Notes: a model not told the origin generated them from the letters alone. DNA of 64,000 nt from JACVRW01 sp963819115 (GCA_963819115.1 CAWFUR010000011.1:186001-250000); one strand, 5' to 3'. Positions 1 to 8,395 are shown, counted from the first letter of the stretch. A program made the numbers and translations.

Positions 1-1
1 C

Positions 2-190
2 AAGACCAACGCCTTCGCCTACGGAGTGATCCTCCAGGCCGTGGAGATCGCCACCGCTCTTGCCATGGGCATGCCCGCGCTCCTGCGCGAGGGGATGACC
101 TGGAAGGACCTCCGGCTGAGGGCCCTTCACGCCGCCCCGGTGGAGTTGCGGGCGGCGAGGCGCAGGGATCCGGCTGAAGCAGAGGCCTAG
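2..190 (+). CDS. C-terminal end of a multipass membrane protein, UPF0104/flippase-like (partial)
   Basis: Only the last 62 codons are in the window; the start lies upstream of base 1. The visible part holds one hydrophobic segment (AYGVILQAVEIATALAMGMP) followed by a short basic-then-acidic tail. This resembles the final helix and cytoplasmic tail of UPF0104 / lysylphosphatidylglycerol-synthase-type integral membrane proteins, which move lipid-linked substrates across the membrane. The family call rests on a single helix and is tentative. The stop is followed after 6 nt by a strong palindromic repeat that could terminate transcription. Confidence 0.45.
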   Translation, partial: KTNAFAYGVILQAVEIATALAMGMPALLREGMTWKDLRLRALHAAPVELRAARRRDPAEAEA

Positions 191-196
191 GTTTTT

Positions 197-280
197 GGGC
201 GGTGGGGCTTGCGTTCCGGCGAGCCCTCCCACGCTCGACCTAACTGACGGTCTCGATGGGAGGGCTCGCCGTCACCGCCC
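197..280 (+). repeat. 84-bp palindromic repeat, copy 1 (hairpin, terminator-like)
   Basis: Perfect 14-bp arms at 218-231 (GGCGAGCCCTCCCA) and 257-270, plus outer arms GGGCGGTG (197-204) and CACCGCCC (273-280). A nearly identical element lies at 6225-6309. Both copies sit directly after the stop codon of a plus-strand gene, so a role as transcription terminator or 3'-end stabiliser is likely. There is no U tract, as is common for actinobacterial terminators. Confidence 0.8.
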
Positions 281-350
281 CCCGCACGGCACGTGCTGGG
301 CTTGGGTCCAGCCCGCGCTTCTTTGCTTGGAGCTGACGGTTCGTCCGCCG

Positions 351-467
351 CTAATCGTCAACAGAACGTGCGGGGCAGGGCCGGCGACGATGTCGATTAT
401 CGGACCGGCGAGCGGAGCGAGACGGGACGATGATCGATGTCGGAGCGCAAGGCCACTGCCCTGGGCG
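351..467. repeat. ~115-bp dispersed direct repeat, copy 1
   Basis: About 117 bp, nearly identical and in the same orientation to 2461-2576; only a handful of substitutions and one 1-nt gap are visible. The ends are complementary (GGGCAG and GGCC near the left, GGCC and CTGCCC near the right), so the unit can fold on itself. It also contains two CGATGTCG direct repeats. Copy 1 ends at the stop codon of the ABC permease, copy 2 lies upstream of the transporter genes, so the pair flanks a 2-kb block. No coding sequence is supported in it. Confidence 0.85.
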
Positions 468-468
468 C

Positions 469-1320
469 CTAGAGGTCGCGGCGGGCGAACCCGAGGCGTG
501 CCAGCGCGGCCACCACCGCGATGTACGCGGCGGCCCACGGCCAGAGCAGGGCGCCGCCCTCCTCGGCTCGGCCGAACGGGCCCAGCTGCACCACGACACC
601 GGTGATGCCGCTGGTCTCGCTCGTCAGTGCGTGGAGCCCGGCCTGGTACAGCGCCTCGAAGGGGAGTGCCCAGGACGTGATCTCCGCCACCGTCTTCAGC
701 GTGTCCGCGTTCAGCGCCTCGCCGATCTGCCCCAGCAGGCCGGCGGCCAGGCCGGCACCGAAGAGCATGAAGATCGCGATCCCGTTCGCCGTCGCCGAAA
801 GCCAGACCGAGCCGAGCAGGGACAGGCCCGCGATGATCAGGACACCCGCCGCCAGTCCGAGCGGAGGCGCGAGCGCCTCGTCGGGCCACCAGTCCCCGGT
901 CGCCCCGGTGATCAGGACCGCGGCTCCGTACATGACGAGCACGTAGGCCACGCACACCACGCCGGCGGCGACGAAGCGCCCGGCCAGCACCGTCGTCCGG
1001 CCCACGGGACGTACCACCAGGGGCTGGAGCAGGCCGCGGTCGGCATCGCCGCGCACCCCGTTGAGGGTCAGGAAGGCGGCCAGCACGGCGCCGAGGAACA
1101 GCGTGGTGAACATCGCGAGACCGAGGAGGGTCGAGCCCACGAGCACCTTCTCGTCGAAGGCGTCCTGGCCGACGCGCAGGCGGGCCTCGTCGAACGCGGA
1201 GGAGGTACCCAGCCAGAAGAGGCCGAGGAACAGGATCGACAGCACCAGCACGACCACGAACACGCGCCGCCGGACGCACTCGCGCAGGGTGTACCCGGCG
1301 ATGATCATCGTGCCGGTCAC
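469..1320 (-). CDS. ABC transporter permease (ABC-2 type)
   Basis: A 283-aa integral membrane protein with about six hydrophobic segments, the first right after a short basic N-terminus (YTLRECVRRRVFVVV). The large extracytoplasmic loop after helix 1 and the overall topology fit ABC-2 permeases, the membrane half of exporters for drugs, lipids or polymers. It works with the ATPase just upstream. The GTG start at 1320 overlaps the ATPase stop by 4 nt (GTGA), indicating translational coupling; an upstream in-frame extension would run antiparallel through the ATPase gene and is rejected. The substrate cannot be told from the sequence. Confidence 0.85.
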   Translation of the reverse strand: MTGTMIIAGYTLRECVRRRVFVVVLVLSILFLGLFWLGTSSAFDEARLRVGQDAFDEKVLVGSTLLGLAMFTTLFLGAVLAAFLTLNGVRGDADRGLLQPLVVRPVGRTTVLAGRFVAAGVVCVAYVLVMYGAAVLITGATGDWWPDEALAPPLGLAAGVLIIAGLSLLGSVWLSATANGIAIFMLFGAGLAAGLLGQIGEALNADTLKTVAEITSWALPFEALYQAGLHALTSETSGITGVVVQLGPFGRAEEGGALLWPWAAAYIAVVAALARLGFARRDL

Positions 1321-2171
1321 AGGGGCCCCTCCACCTTGGGCGGCGCGAGCACCTCGAGGTAGGCGTCCTCGAGCGTCGACTCCAGCAGGCGCACGCCGTA
1401 CACCGACGCTCCGGAGCCCACCAGGCCGGCCACGATCGCCGGCACCTTCTCGCGGGTGGCGTCCGGGTAGGTCTCGACGCCGGTCGCCGTCTCCACCTCC
1501 AGGCCGCGCGGCCGTGTGAGGTCGCTCGGTTTGCCCTCGGCCACCACGAGCCCTGCGCTGAGGATGGCCACCCGGTCGCACACCAATTCCACCTCGCTCA
1601 GCAGGTGGGAGTTCAGAAGCACCCCCACGCCGCGGCTCTGCAGCTCCCGGAGGAGGTCGCGTACCACCCGGCGCCCCATCGGATCCAGCGCGCTCGTGGG
1701 CTCGTCGAGCAGCAGCAACCTGGGTGATCCCACCAGCGCCTGGGCGATGCCCAGACGCTGCTGCATCCCCTTGGACATCGCACCCACGCGAACGTCCGCC
1801 GCGTCCTCGAGACCGACCAGGCTCAGCAGCTCCTTCCGTTCCTCCGCCCCGCCGGCCGATCCGGCCAAACGCTGGTGCAGGTCCACCAGCTCGTCAGCGC
1901 TCAGCCAATCGGGAAAGCGGAACAGCTCGGCGAGATAGCCGATCGTGGCCCGGGCCTCCGCGGACCCGGCCGGCGCTCCGTTGACCTCGGCGCTACCGGA
2001 CCCGGCCCGGACGAGCCCGCAGGCGATCTTGGTGAGGGTCGACTTGCCGGCGCCGTTGGGCCCGAGGAGCCCGATCAGCTCGCCCGGCTCGACGCGCAGG
2101 TCCACCCCGCCCAGAGCGACCTTGTCGCCGTAGCGCTTCTCCAGTCCCCGGCAGGCGAAGGCGGACGGCAC
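1317..2171 (-). CDS. ABC transporter ATP-binding protein
   Basis: A 284-aa cytoplasmic ATPase that powers the ABC-2 permease encoded downstream. Walker A is GPNGAGKST at about residues 37-45, the signature is degenerate (MSKGMQQRLG near 132-141 instead of LSGGQ), and Walker B is LLLLDEPTSALD near 152-163, followed by the H-loop (NSHLLSE). This is the CcmA/NatA-like exporter class. The start is GTG at 2171. A TACACT box ends 6 nt before it, so the transcript is probably leaderless. The two-gene unit lies between direct-repeat copies 351-467 and 2461-2576. Confidence 0.92.
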   Translation of the reverse strand: MPSAFACRGLEKRYGDKVALGGVDLRVEPGELIGLLGPNGAGKSTLTKIACGLVRAGSGSAEVNGAPAGSAEARATIGYLAELFRFPDWLSADELVDLHQRLAGSAGGAEERKELLSLVGLEDAADVRVGAMSKGMQQRLGIAQALVGSPRLLLLDEPTSALDPMGRRVVRDLLRELQSRGVGVLLNSHLLSEVELVCDRVAILSAGLVVAEGKPSDLTRPRGLEVETATGVETYPDATREKVPAIVAGLVGSGASVYGVRLLESTLEDAYLEVLAPPKVEGPL

Positions 2172-2177
2172 GCCCGC

Positions 2178-2183
2178 AGTGTA
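2178..2183 (-). promoter_or_regulatory. -10 box (TACACT) of the ABC exporter operon, leaderless
   Basis: TACACT on the minus strand ends 6 nt before the GTG at 2171. The same TACACT-N6-GTG arrangement recurs at 37010. Confidence 0.5.
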
Positions 2184-2203
2184 GGAAGGCCCGAGGGGCT
2201 TGG

Positions 2204-2437
2204 TCAGGCGCCCCAGTACGGATTGTGCGCCGGCGGCGGGAGGTCACCGGGATCGGGCCGATTCGGCTGCGACCCCTCACCCGTCCCGAACTCGCGCCGA
2301 GCGCCCCCGGGCACCTCAAACCGAACAACCTCCCACTCCCCCGAGCCAGACTCCCGCACGGACCAGTGAAAGCGATCACGGTCCTCGCCCTTCCGATTCA
2401 GCTGCTCTGCTTCCTGGCGAGCCTCCGCTTTGTCCAT
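2204..2437 (-). CDS. hypothetical 77-aa protein
   Basis: Small soluble protein with a charged N-terminal helix (KAEARQEAEQLNRK), a central segment that looks like a short beta sheet (FHWSVRESGSGEWEVVRFEV) and a Pro-rich tail. No family is recognised with confidence. Support for expression: the ATG at 2437 is preceded after exactly 7 nt by TAGCAT, the leaderless promoter layout seen throughout this window, and the frame fills the space between the ABC operon and repeat copy 2. Function unknown. Confidence 0.6.
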   Translation of the reverse strand: MDKAEARQEAEQLNRKGEDRDRFHWSVRESGSGEWEVVRFEVPGGARREFGTGEGSQPNRPDPGDLPPPAHNPYWGA

Positions 2438-2444
2438 AGAACCG

Positions 2445-2450
2445 ATGCTA
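2445..2450 (-). promoter_or_regulatory. -10 box (TAGCAT) of the 77-aa gene, leaderless
   Basis: TAGCAT on the minus strand, 7 nt before the ATG at 2437. Confidence 0.45.
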
Positions 2451-2460
2451 CGCCCGCCAG

Positions 2461-2576
2461 CTAATAGTCCACAGACGGTGCGGGGCAGGGCCGGCGACGA
2501 TGTCGATTATCGGACCGGGAGCGAAGCGAGACGGGACGATGATCGATGTCGGAGCGCAAGGCCACTGCCCTGGACA
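2461..2576. repeat. ~115-bp dispersed direct repeat, copy 2
   Basis: Second copy of the element at 351-467, same orientation. It lies between the divergent 77-aa gene and metH, ending about 15 bp upstream of the metH -35 region. The complementary ends (GGGCAG/CTGCCC) are preserved. Confidence 0.85.
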
Positions 2577-2591
2577 GGGAGCACAACAACC

Positions 2592-2623
2592 TTCACACGC
2601 TTGTGTCAAGGTTTCGGTAGGAT
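2592..2623 (+). promoter_or_regulatory. metH promoter, leaderless (TTCACA-N20-TAGGAT)
   Basis: TAGGAT (2618-2623) ends 6 nt before the GTG start at 2630. TTCACA at 2592-2597 is a possible -35 at the long spacing of 20 nt; the same CCTTCACA-N20-TAGGGT layout appears before the gene at 61227. An inverted repeat ACACGCTTGTGT (2595-2606) overlaps the spacer and could be an operator. No cobalamin riboswitch is present. Confidence 0.5.
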
Positions 2624-2629
2624 TGACGA

Positions 2630-5600
2630 GTGGCTGATCGCGACTTCATAGGAGCAGCACGCGAGCGCGTGGTCATCTTCGACGGCGGGATGGGCGCCAC
2701 CCTCGAGCAGTTCGACCTCACCGCCGAGGATTACGGCGGTCTGGCGGGCAAGTGCCACGAGGCGCTGGTGCTCAACCGCCCAGATGTGATCCAGGGCGTT
2801 CACGAGTCCATGATCGCCGCCGGCGCCGAGGTGCTGGAGACCGACACCTTCCAGGCCAGCCGCCTGAAGCTCGAGGAATGGGGTCTCGAGCAGCACACGC
2901 TCGAGATCAACCAGAAGGCCGCCGAGATCGCGCGCGCCGCCGCGGGCGAGGAGCGCTTCGTGGCCGGCTCGATCGGCCCGACCGGGCACCTCCCCGCGAG
3001 CGACGACCCCACGCTAGGGCGCATCACCTTCCGGGAGCTGCGCGACGTGTTCTCCGAGCAGGCGCGTGGCCTGCTTCTGGGCGGCGTGGACCTGATCATC
3101 ATCGAGACGGCCCAGGACATCCTCGAGGTGAAGGCCGCGATCTTCGGCGCCCGCGAGGCCTTCAAGGAGACCGGCCGCAGCGTGCCGATCCAGTGCTCAG
3201 TCTCGCTGCTGCCGCAGGGCGGGAAGATGCTGCTGGGCACCGACATCGGCGCCGTGCTCACCACCCTCACCGCGCTCGACGTGGACGCGATCGGCCTGAA
3301 CTGCTCGACCGGGCCCGAGGACATGCGCGACGCGATCCGCTTCCTGGGCGAAGCCAGCCCCCTCCCAGTGCACTGCATCCCCAACGCCGGCCTGCCCCTG
3401 CAGGGCCCGGAGGGCGAGACGATCTTCCCGGAGAAGCCCGAGCCGCTGGCGGCCGCGCTCCAGGACTTCGTGGAGCGCTACGGCATCAGCGTGGTCGGCG
3501 GCTGTTGCGGCACGACGCCGGAGCACATCGCGGCGATCGTGGACCGGGTCGGCGGCAAGCCGGCGGCGCCCCGTCCCGCGGCCGGGCCTCCGTTCCTCTC
3601 CTCGATGATGACCGCCACGTCGCTGGTGCAGGAGCCGCGCCCCAGCCTCGTGGGCGAGCGGGTGAACTCGCAGGGCTCGCGTAAGGCCAAGGAGCTTCTC
3701 CTGGCCGACGACTACGACGGCCTCGTGCAGGTGGCGGAGGACCAGGTGACCGGCGGCGCGCACGTGCTCGACATCTGCGTGGCCCTCACCGAGCGCCAGG
3801 ACGAGGACGAGCAGATGCGGCAGGTGGTGAAGCGCGTGTCGCTGAGCCAGCCCTCGCCGATCCAGGTGGACTCCACCGAGCCCAACGTGATCGAGGCGGC
3901 GCTGGAGCAGATCCCCGGCCGGGCGATCGTGAACTCGATCAACCTGGAGGCCGGCCGCGACAAGGCGGATCGCGTGATTCCGCTGGCCAAGTCCCACGGC
4001 GCGGCGCTGATCGCGCTGACGATCGATGAGGTCGGCATGGCCAAGACGGCCGACCGCAAGGTGGAGATCGCCAAGCGGATCCGGGACATCGCCGTGGACG
4101 ATCACGGGCTCGACCCCGAGCTGCTGATCTTCGACCTCCTCACCTTCACGCTCACCACGGGCGACGACGAGTGGAAGCCGAGCGCCGTGGAGACGATCGA
4201 GGGCATCCGCCGGCTCAAGGCCGAGGTGCCGCACGTGAAGACCTCGCTGGGCGTGTCCAACGTGAGCTTCGGCGTGTCGCCGCGCCCCCGCGCGGTGCTG
4301 AACTCGGTGTTCCTCCACCACTGCGTGGAGGCCGGGCTGGACCTGGCGATGGTCAACCCGAACCACATCACGCCCTACAGCGAGATCGGGGAGGAGGAGC
4401 GCGAGCTCACCGACGACCTCGTGTTCAACCGCCGCGAGGACGCGCTCGAGCGCTTCATCGGCCACTTCGAGCAGCAGGGCGAGGTGGAGGAGGACCAGGC
4501 CGCCGACCCCACCGCGGAGATGGAGCCCGAGGAGGCTCTGCACTGGCACATCCTGCGCCGCAAGAAGGACGGGGTGGAGGACTGGATCGACCGCTCGGTG
4601 GAGAAGATAGGCGCGGTGCCGACGCTCAACCAGGTGCTGCTCCCCGCCATGAAGGAGGTGGGGGACAAGTTCGGCGCCGGCGAGCTGATCCTCCCGTTCG
4701 TGCTCCAGTCGGCCGAGGTGATGAAGCGCGCCGTGGCGCAGCTCGAGAACTACCTCGACCGGATCGAGGGTCACACCAAGGGCAAGGTGGTGATAGCCAC
4801 CGTGTTCGGCGACGTGCACGACATCGGCAAGTCGCTCGTGAACACGATTCTCACGAACAACGGCTACACCGTGATCGACCTGGGCAAGCAGGTGCCCGTG
4901 GACACGATCATCAGCGCCGCGGTGGAGCACGACGCGGACGCCATCGGCCTCTCCGCCCTGCTGGTGTCCACCTCCAAGCAGATGCCGATCTGCGTTCAGG
5001 AGCTGCACCAGCGCGGGCTGGAGTTCCCCGTGCTCGTGGGCGGCGCCGCCATCAACCGCGACTTCAGCCGCCGGATCCTCTACCCCAAGGGCAAGGAGTC
5101 CGACGAGGTGTACGGCCCGGGCGTCTTCTACTGCAAGGACGCCTTCCAGGGACTGGACACGATGGACGCGCTCGTGGAGGACGACAAGCGCGCCCCGCTG
5201 GTGGCCAAGCTCCGGGACGAGGCGCGCACGCTGCGTGAGAAGCCCATCGTGGTGGACGACTCTCCGAGCGTGGACGACGACTCCGTGCGCTCCGCCGTCC
5301 GCACCGACGTGCCCGTGCCCGAACCCCCCTTCTGGGGCGCGCGCGAGGTGCCGGTCGACCTGGCCGCCGTGTACCCGTACCTCGACCGGCACGTGCTGTT
5401 CAAGCTCCACTGGGGCGGTCGTGGCCGCAAGGGCGAGGACTGGCGCCGGCTCGTGGAGGGCCATGACGGCGAGGAGGGCTTCGCGCCGCGCCTCGAACGC
5501 ATGTGGCGCGAGCAGGACTACCTGCACCCGCGGGCCAAGCTCGGGTACTTTCCGGTGGCGGCCGACGGCAACGAGCTCGTGGTCTTCGATCCAAAGGATC

Positions 5601-6217
5601 CCGAGCGGGAGCTGGAGCGCCTTCGCTTCCCCCGCCAGCCCAAGCACGACCGCATCTGCCTGGCCGACTTCTACCGTCCGATCGACTCGGGTGAGCGCGA
5701 CGTGGTGGCGCTCCAGGGCGTGACCGTCGGCGACGAGGTGACCGAGCTGATGGCGAAGCTCGAGCGCGACGGCGAGTTCGCCGAGCAGCTCTACACCCAC
5801 GGGCTCGGCGTCCAGACCGCGGAGGGCCTTGCCGAGTGGCTTCACGCCGAGGCGCGCAGCGACCTGGACATCGACGCCGACCAGGGCCGCCGCTACTCCT
5901 GGGGCTATCCGGCCTGCCCGGACCAGTCCGAGCACGAGAAGGTGTGGCGTCTTCTGGGCCTCGACGAGATCGGAATGACGCTCTCAGACGGCTTCGCCGT
6001 CTCCCCGGAGCAGTCCACCGTGGCCATCATCGCCCACCACCCGCAGGCCGTGTACTTCGGGATGAAGTCCGGGTTCGTACCGGCGGACAAGCGGCCGGAC
6101 GAGTTGATTGCCGGGACCGAGCGAGGTGGCGCGGTGCCGGCGGACGACGATCCGGATGGGGACGGGACTGTGGAGGCGGAAGTGGATCAGCCGGCCGCGG
6201 AGTCGGCGCCCGCCTGA
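2630..6217 (+). CDS. metH: cobalamin-dependent methionine synthase MetH
   Basis: Transfers the methyl group of 5-methyltetrahydrofolate to homocysteine through methylcobalamin, giving methionine. The 1195 aa carry all modules in order: homocysteine-binding barrel (1-310) with zinc cysteines in LNCSTGP (near 223) and GGCCGTTP (near 289); folate-binding barrel (about 335-600); four-helix cap (about 640-720); B12-binding Rossmann domain with GDVHDIGKS, whose His is the lower cobalt ligand (near 727); and the SAM-dependent reactivation domain with GYPACPDQSEHEK (near 1090). Length is normal for the family. The GTG start fits the leaderless promoter. The last ~40 residues are acidic and low-complexity. 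A palindromic repeat follows the stop. Confidence 0.97.
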   Translation: MADRDFIGAARERVVIFDGGMGATLEQFDLTAEDYGGLAGKCHEALVLNRPDVIQGVHESMIAAGAEVLETDTFQASRLKLEEWGLEQHTLEINQKAAEIARAAAGEERFVAGSIGPTGHLPASDDPTLGRITFRELRDVFSEQARGLLLGGVDLIIIETAQDILEVKAAIFGAREAFKETGRSVPIQCSVSLLPQGGKMLLGTDIGAVLTTLTALDVDAIGLNCSTGPEDMRDAIRFLGEASPLPVHCIPNAGLPLQGPEGETIFPEKPEPLAAALQDFVERYGISVVGGCCGTTPEHIAAIVDRVGGKPAAPRPAAGPPFLSSMMTATSLVQEPRPSLVGERVNSQGSRKAKELLLADDYDGLVQVAEDQVTGGAHVLDICVALTERQDEDEQMRQVVKRVSLSQPSPIQVDSTEPNVIEAALEQIPGRAIVNSINLEAGRDKADRVIPLAKSHGAALIALTIDEVGMAKTADRKVEIAKRIRDIAVDDHGLDPELLIFDLLTFTLTTGDDEWKPSAVETIEGIRRLKAEVPHVKTSLGVSNVSFGVSPRPRAVLNSVFLHHCVEAGLDLAMVNPNHITPYSEIGEEERELTDDLVFNRREDALERFIGHFEQQGEVEEDQAADPTAEMEPEEALHWHILRRKKDGVEDWIDRSVEKIGAVPTLNQVLLPAMKEVGDKFGAGELILPFVLQSAEVMKRAVAQLENYLDRIEGHTKGKVVIATVFGDVHDIGKSLVNTILTNNGYTVIDLGKQVPVDTIISAAVEHDADAIGLSALLVSTSKQMPICVQELHQRGLEFPVLVGGAAINRDFSRRILYPKGKESDEVYGPGVFYCKDAFQGLDTMDALVEDDKRAPLVAKLRDEARTLREKPIVVDDSPSVDDDSVRSAVRTDVPVPEPPFWGAREVPVDLAAVYPYLDRHVLFKLHWGGRGRKGEDWRRLVEGHDGEEGFAPRLERMWREQDYLHPRAKLGYFPVAADGNELVVFDPKDPERELERLRFPRQPKHDRICLADFYRPIDSGERDVVALQGVTVGDEVTELMAKLERDGEFAEQLYTHGLGVQTAEGLAEWLHAEARSDLDIDADQGRRYSWGYPACPDQSEHEKVWRLLGLDEIGMTLSDGFAVSPEQSTVAIIAHHPQAVYFGMKSGFVPADKRPDELIAGTERGGAVPADDDPDGDGTVEAEVDQPAAESAPA

Positions 6218-6224
6218 CGTTTCC

Positions 6225-6309
6225 GGGCGGTTGGGCTTGCGTTCCGGCGAGCCCTCCCACGCTCGACCTGAACTGACGGTCTCGGTGGGAGGGCTCGCCG
6301 TCACCGCCC
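6225..6309 (+). repeat. 84-bp palindromic repeat, copy 2 (hairpin, terminator-like)
   Basis: Same element as 197-280: inner arms 6246-6259 and 6286-6299 are perfectly complementary, outer arms GGGCGGT/ACCGCCC are kept. It starts 7 nt after the metH stop. The remaining 340-bp gap to amtB (6310-6557) holds no gene, only the amtB promoter region. Confidence 0.8.
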
Positions 6310-6511
6310 CCCGCACCTACGCCCGTGTTTGTGGAGGTCGGGCCCAACCTTGCTTGCTTTAAGCGAGAGGGCCTGGCGTCTCTGTTGATCCTTGGTTTCT
6401 GGCTCTACAGAGCCTGATTGGCCCGTGTGGCCGGGCGGGGTTCGACTTAAGGGAGAAACGCGCCGGGTCTATTTTCGACACCCGTCTAAAGACCCCGGGC
6501 CCGTCCGATCC

Positions 6512-6549
6512 TAGGCTCGCCGTCATGTTCCCTAACCACGCAAGGAGGA
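6512..6549 (+). promoter_or_regulatory. amtB promoter -10 (TAGGCT) and strong Shine-Dalgarno
   Basis: TAGGCT at 6512-6517 places transcription start near 6524. AAGGAGGA at 6542-6549 lies 8 nt before the ATG at 6558, which decides the start. An in-frame ATG at 6525, 7 nt after the -10 box, could serve a leaderless version with 11 extra residues. Confidence 0.5.
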
Positions 6550-6557
6550 CCTCGCGG

Positions 6558-8015
6558 ATGAGATTCCTGCTGAGGGTGGGGCCCGCGGCGCTAGCAGCGC
6601 TCTTGGTCCTGCCCAGCGCCGCATTGGCGGCAGACGGCCCGACGCTCGACGACACGATCTCGAGCCTCAACACGGTCTGGGTGATCGTTGCGGCCATTCT
6701 CGTGATGTTCATGCAGGCCGGGTTCCTGTTCCTGGAGGTGGGGTTCTCGCGTGCGAAGAACGCCGGCCTCGGGGTCGCCAAGATCCTGGTGAACTACTCG
6801 ATCGCATCGATCGCCTACTGGGCCTGCGGTTTCGCATTCGCCTTCGGCGGCACCGGCGCGATTGCGGGTACCCACGGCTTCTTCCTCGATGTGAGCTCGA
6901 CTCCATCCGAGGCGGCCAGCCAGATCCCGCTGCTCGGGGTCGCCGGCATCAGTCCAGCGGCGCTCTTGTTCTTCCAGTTCGTGTTCTGCGCGGTCTCCCT
7001 GGCCATCGTCTGGGGCACCACGCTCGAGCGAATCAAGTTCAGCGCGTACGTGATCTACGCGGTGATCTTCTCCGCGCTGATCTACCCGATCCTGTCGCAC
7101 TGGATCTTCGGTGGCGGCTGGCTTCAGGCGAACGTGGGGATGCAGGACTTCGCCGGTTCCACGGCGGTGCACCTGATCGGGGCGACCGCCGGTCTCGCCG
7201 CACTGCTCCTGCTCGGGCCGCGCAGGGGCAAGTACGGGGCTGACGGCAAGCCGCGAGTCATTCCCGGTCACTCGATGCCGCTGGTAGGCCTCGGTGTGAT
7301 GATCCTCTGGCTGGGCTGGTTCGGGTTCAACCCCGGATCCACGCTCGGAGCGTTGGGCAACCGTTTCGCTGAAGTGGCGCTGGTCACCAACCTCGCCGCG
7401 GCAGCCGGAGTTCTCTCAGCGATGTCGGTGATGTACTGGCGAACGAAGACCTACGACGTCGGAATGGCCGGAAACGGAGCGATCGCCGCGCTGGTGGCCA
7501 TCACGGCACCGTCCGGATACGTGGAGTTCTGGGCCGCGCCGATCATCGGGGCGATCGCCGGAGTGATCGTGGTCTACGGAGTGGTCACCATCGAGAAGTA
7601 CCTCGATGATCCAATTGGAGCTCTGTCGGCCCACGGCCTGGCCGGTATCTGGGGCACGCTCGCCTGCGGCATCTTCACCTCGCCGCGGCTGGCCGAGCTG
7701 AACGCGGTCGGTGATCCGGGCCTCTGGTACTCGGGCAGCTTCCACCAGCTGGGAGCGCAGGCCCTCGGAGTGGGAGTGGTGTTCGCGATCGTGCTCACGG
7801 TCTCGTATCTCATATTCGCCGCCATCAAGCACACGATTGGCCTGCGAGTCACCGATGAGGAGGAGGACGCGGGGCTCGACATCTCGGAGACGGGCATGTA
7901 CGGGTACCCGGAGCAGTTCATTCCGCCATCTGAGATGGGAACAATGTTCGGCGGAACGGTGGCGCCCTCACCGGCGACCGCTGCCCACGCTCGCACAGGA
8001 GAGGTGACGGCATGA
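6558..8015 (+). CDS. amtB: ammonium transporter AmtB
   Basis: Membrane channel that takes up ammonium/ammonia. The 485-aa protein begins with a cleavable-looking signal peptide (RFLLRVGPAALAALLVLPSA, then ALA before ADG) and has about 11 membrane helices. The conserved pore histidines are visible in STAVHLIGATAGL and SAHGLAGIWGTLACG. The C-terminal tail (EEEDAGLDISETGMYGYPE) is the region that binds PII proteins. The stop overlaps the start of the PII gene by 4 nt (ATGA), the classic amtB-glnK pairing; the encoded pair usually gates ammonium uptake by nitrogen status. Confidence 0.96.
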   Translation: MRFLLRVGPAALAALLVLPSAALAADGPTLDDTISSLNTVWVIVAAILVMFMQAGFLFLEVGFSRAKNAGLGVAKILVNYSIASIAYWACGFAFAFGGTGAIAGTHGFFLDVSSTPSEAASQIPLLGVAGISPAALLFFQFVFCAVSLAIVWGTTLERIKFSAYVIYAVIFSALIYPILSHWIFGGGWLQANVGMQDFAGSTAVHLIGATAGLAALLLLGPRRGKYGADGKPRVIPGHSMPLVGLGVMILWLGWFGFNPGSTLGALGNRFAEVALVTNLAAAAGVLSAMSVMYWRTKTYDVGMAGNGAIAALVAITAPSGYVEFWAAPIIGAIAGVIVVYGVVTIEKYLDDPIGALSAHGLAGIWGTLACGIFTSPRLAELNAVGDPGLWYSGSFHQLGAQALGVGVVFAIVLTVSYLIFAAIKHTIGLRVTDEEEDAGLDISETGMYGYPEQFIPPSEMGTMFGGTVAPSPATAAHARTGEVTA

Positions 8016-8386
8016 AGATGGTCGTGGCATACATTCGGCACGAGGCCTTCGAGGCGATCCGCGAGGATCTCCTCGAGGCCGGCTTCCCGAGTCTCTCGAT
8101 CTCGGAGGTGAAGGGCTCTGGGCGACAGAAGGGGATCACGGAGCACTACAGGGGCTCCAAGCTCATGATCCACCTCCGGCCCAAGCTCAAGGTCGAGATC
8201 GTGGTGGAGACAAAGGACGTCGGGCTCATCACCGAGACGATCCTGAGACACGCCCGGACGGGCTCTGTGGGGGACGGCAAGATCTTCGTCCTCCCGGTTG
8301 AGGACGCGATCCGCATCCGCACGGGCGAGGAGGGGCAGGCCGTCCTCCAGGCTCACGACAACGAGGAGATCCCGGCCGGCGCCTGA
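8012..8386 (+). CDS. glnK: PII-family nitrogen regulator, GlnK-like, lacking Tyr51
   Basis: A 124-aa PII signal protein, normally a trimer that binds ATP/ADP and 2-oxoglutarate and blocks AmtB. Family signatures are intact: the T-loop start (GSGRQKGITEHYRG), the B-loop (RTGSVGDGKIFVLPVEDAIRIRTGEEG) and Tyr46. At the modification site, residue 51 is Leu (YRGSKL) where enterobacterial GlnB/GlnK and actinobacterial GlnK carry the Tyr that is uridylylated or adenylylated. Regulation by that modification is therefore unlikely, leaving ligand binding as the control. No glnD or glnE is adjacent. Confidence 0.94.
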   Translation: MKMVVAYIRHEAFEAIREDLLEAGFPSLSISEVKGSGRQKGITEHYRGSKLMIHLRPKLKVEIVVETKDVGLITETILRHARTGSVGDGKIFVLPVEDAIRIRTGEEGQAVLQAHDNEEIPAGA

Positions 8387-8395
8387 TAAGCGCAC

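Noticed and set aside
2461..2629. Cobalamin riboswitch expected before metH
   Set aside because: No B12-box-like GCCACTG in a cobalamin-aptamer context was found. A GGCCACTGCC does occur near 2563, but it is part of the repeat and is also present at 351-467 away from any B12 gene.
3197..5935. A very long open frame (912 codons) on the strand opposite metH
   Set aside because: High-GC genes keep an antisense frame open by chance. Its translation is His/Val/Leu/Arg-rich without any domain, and MetH on the other strand is unmistakable.
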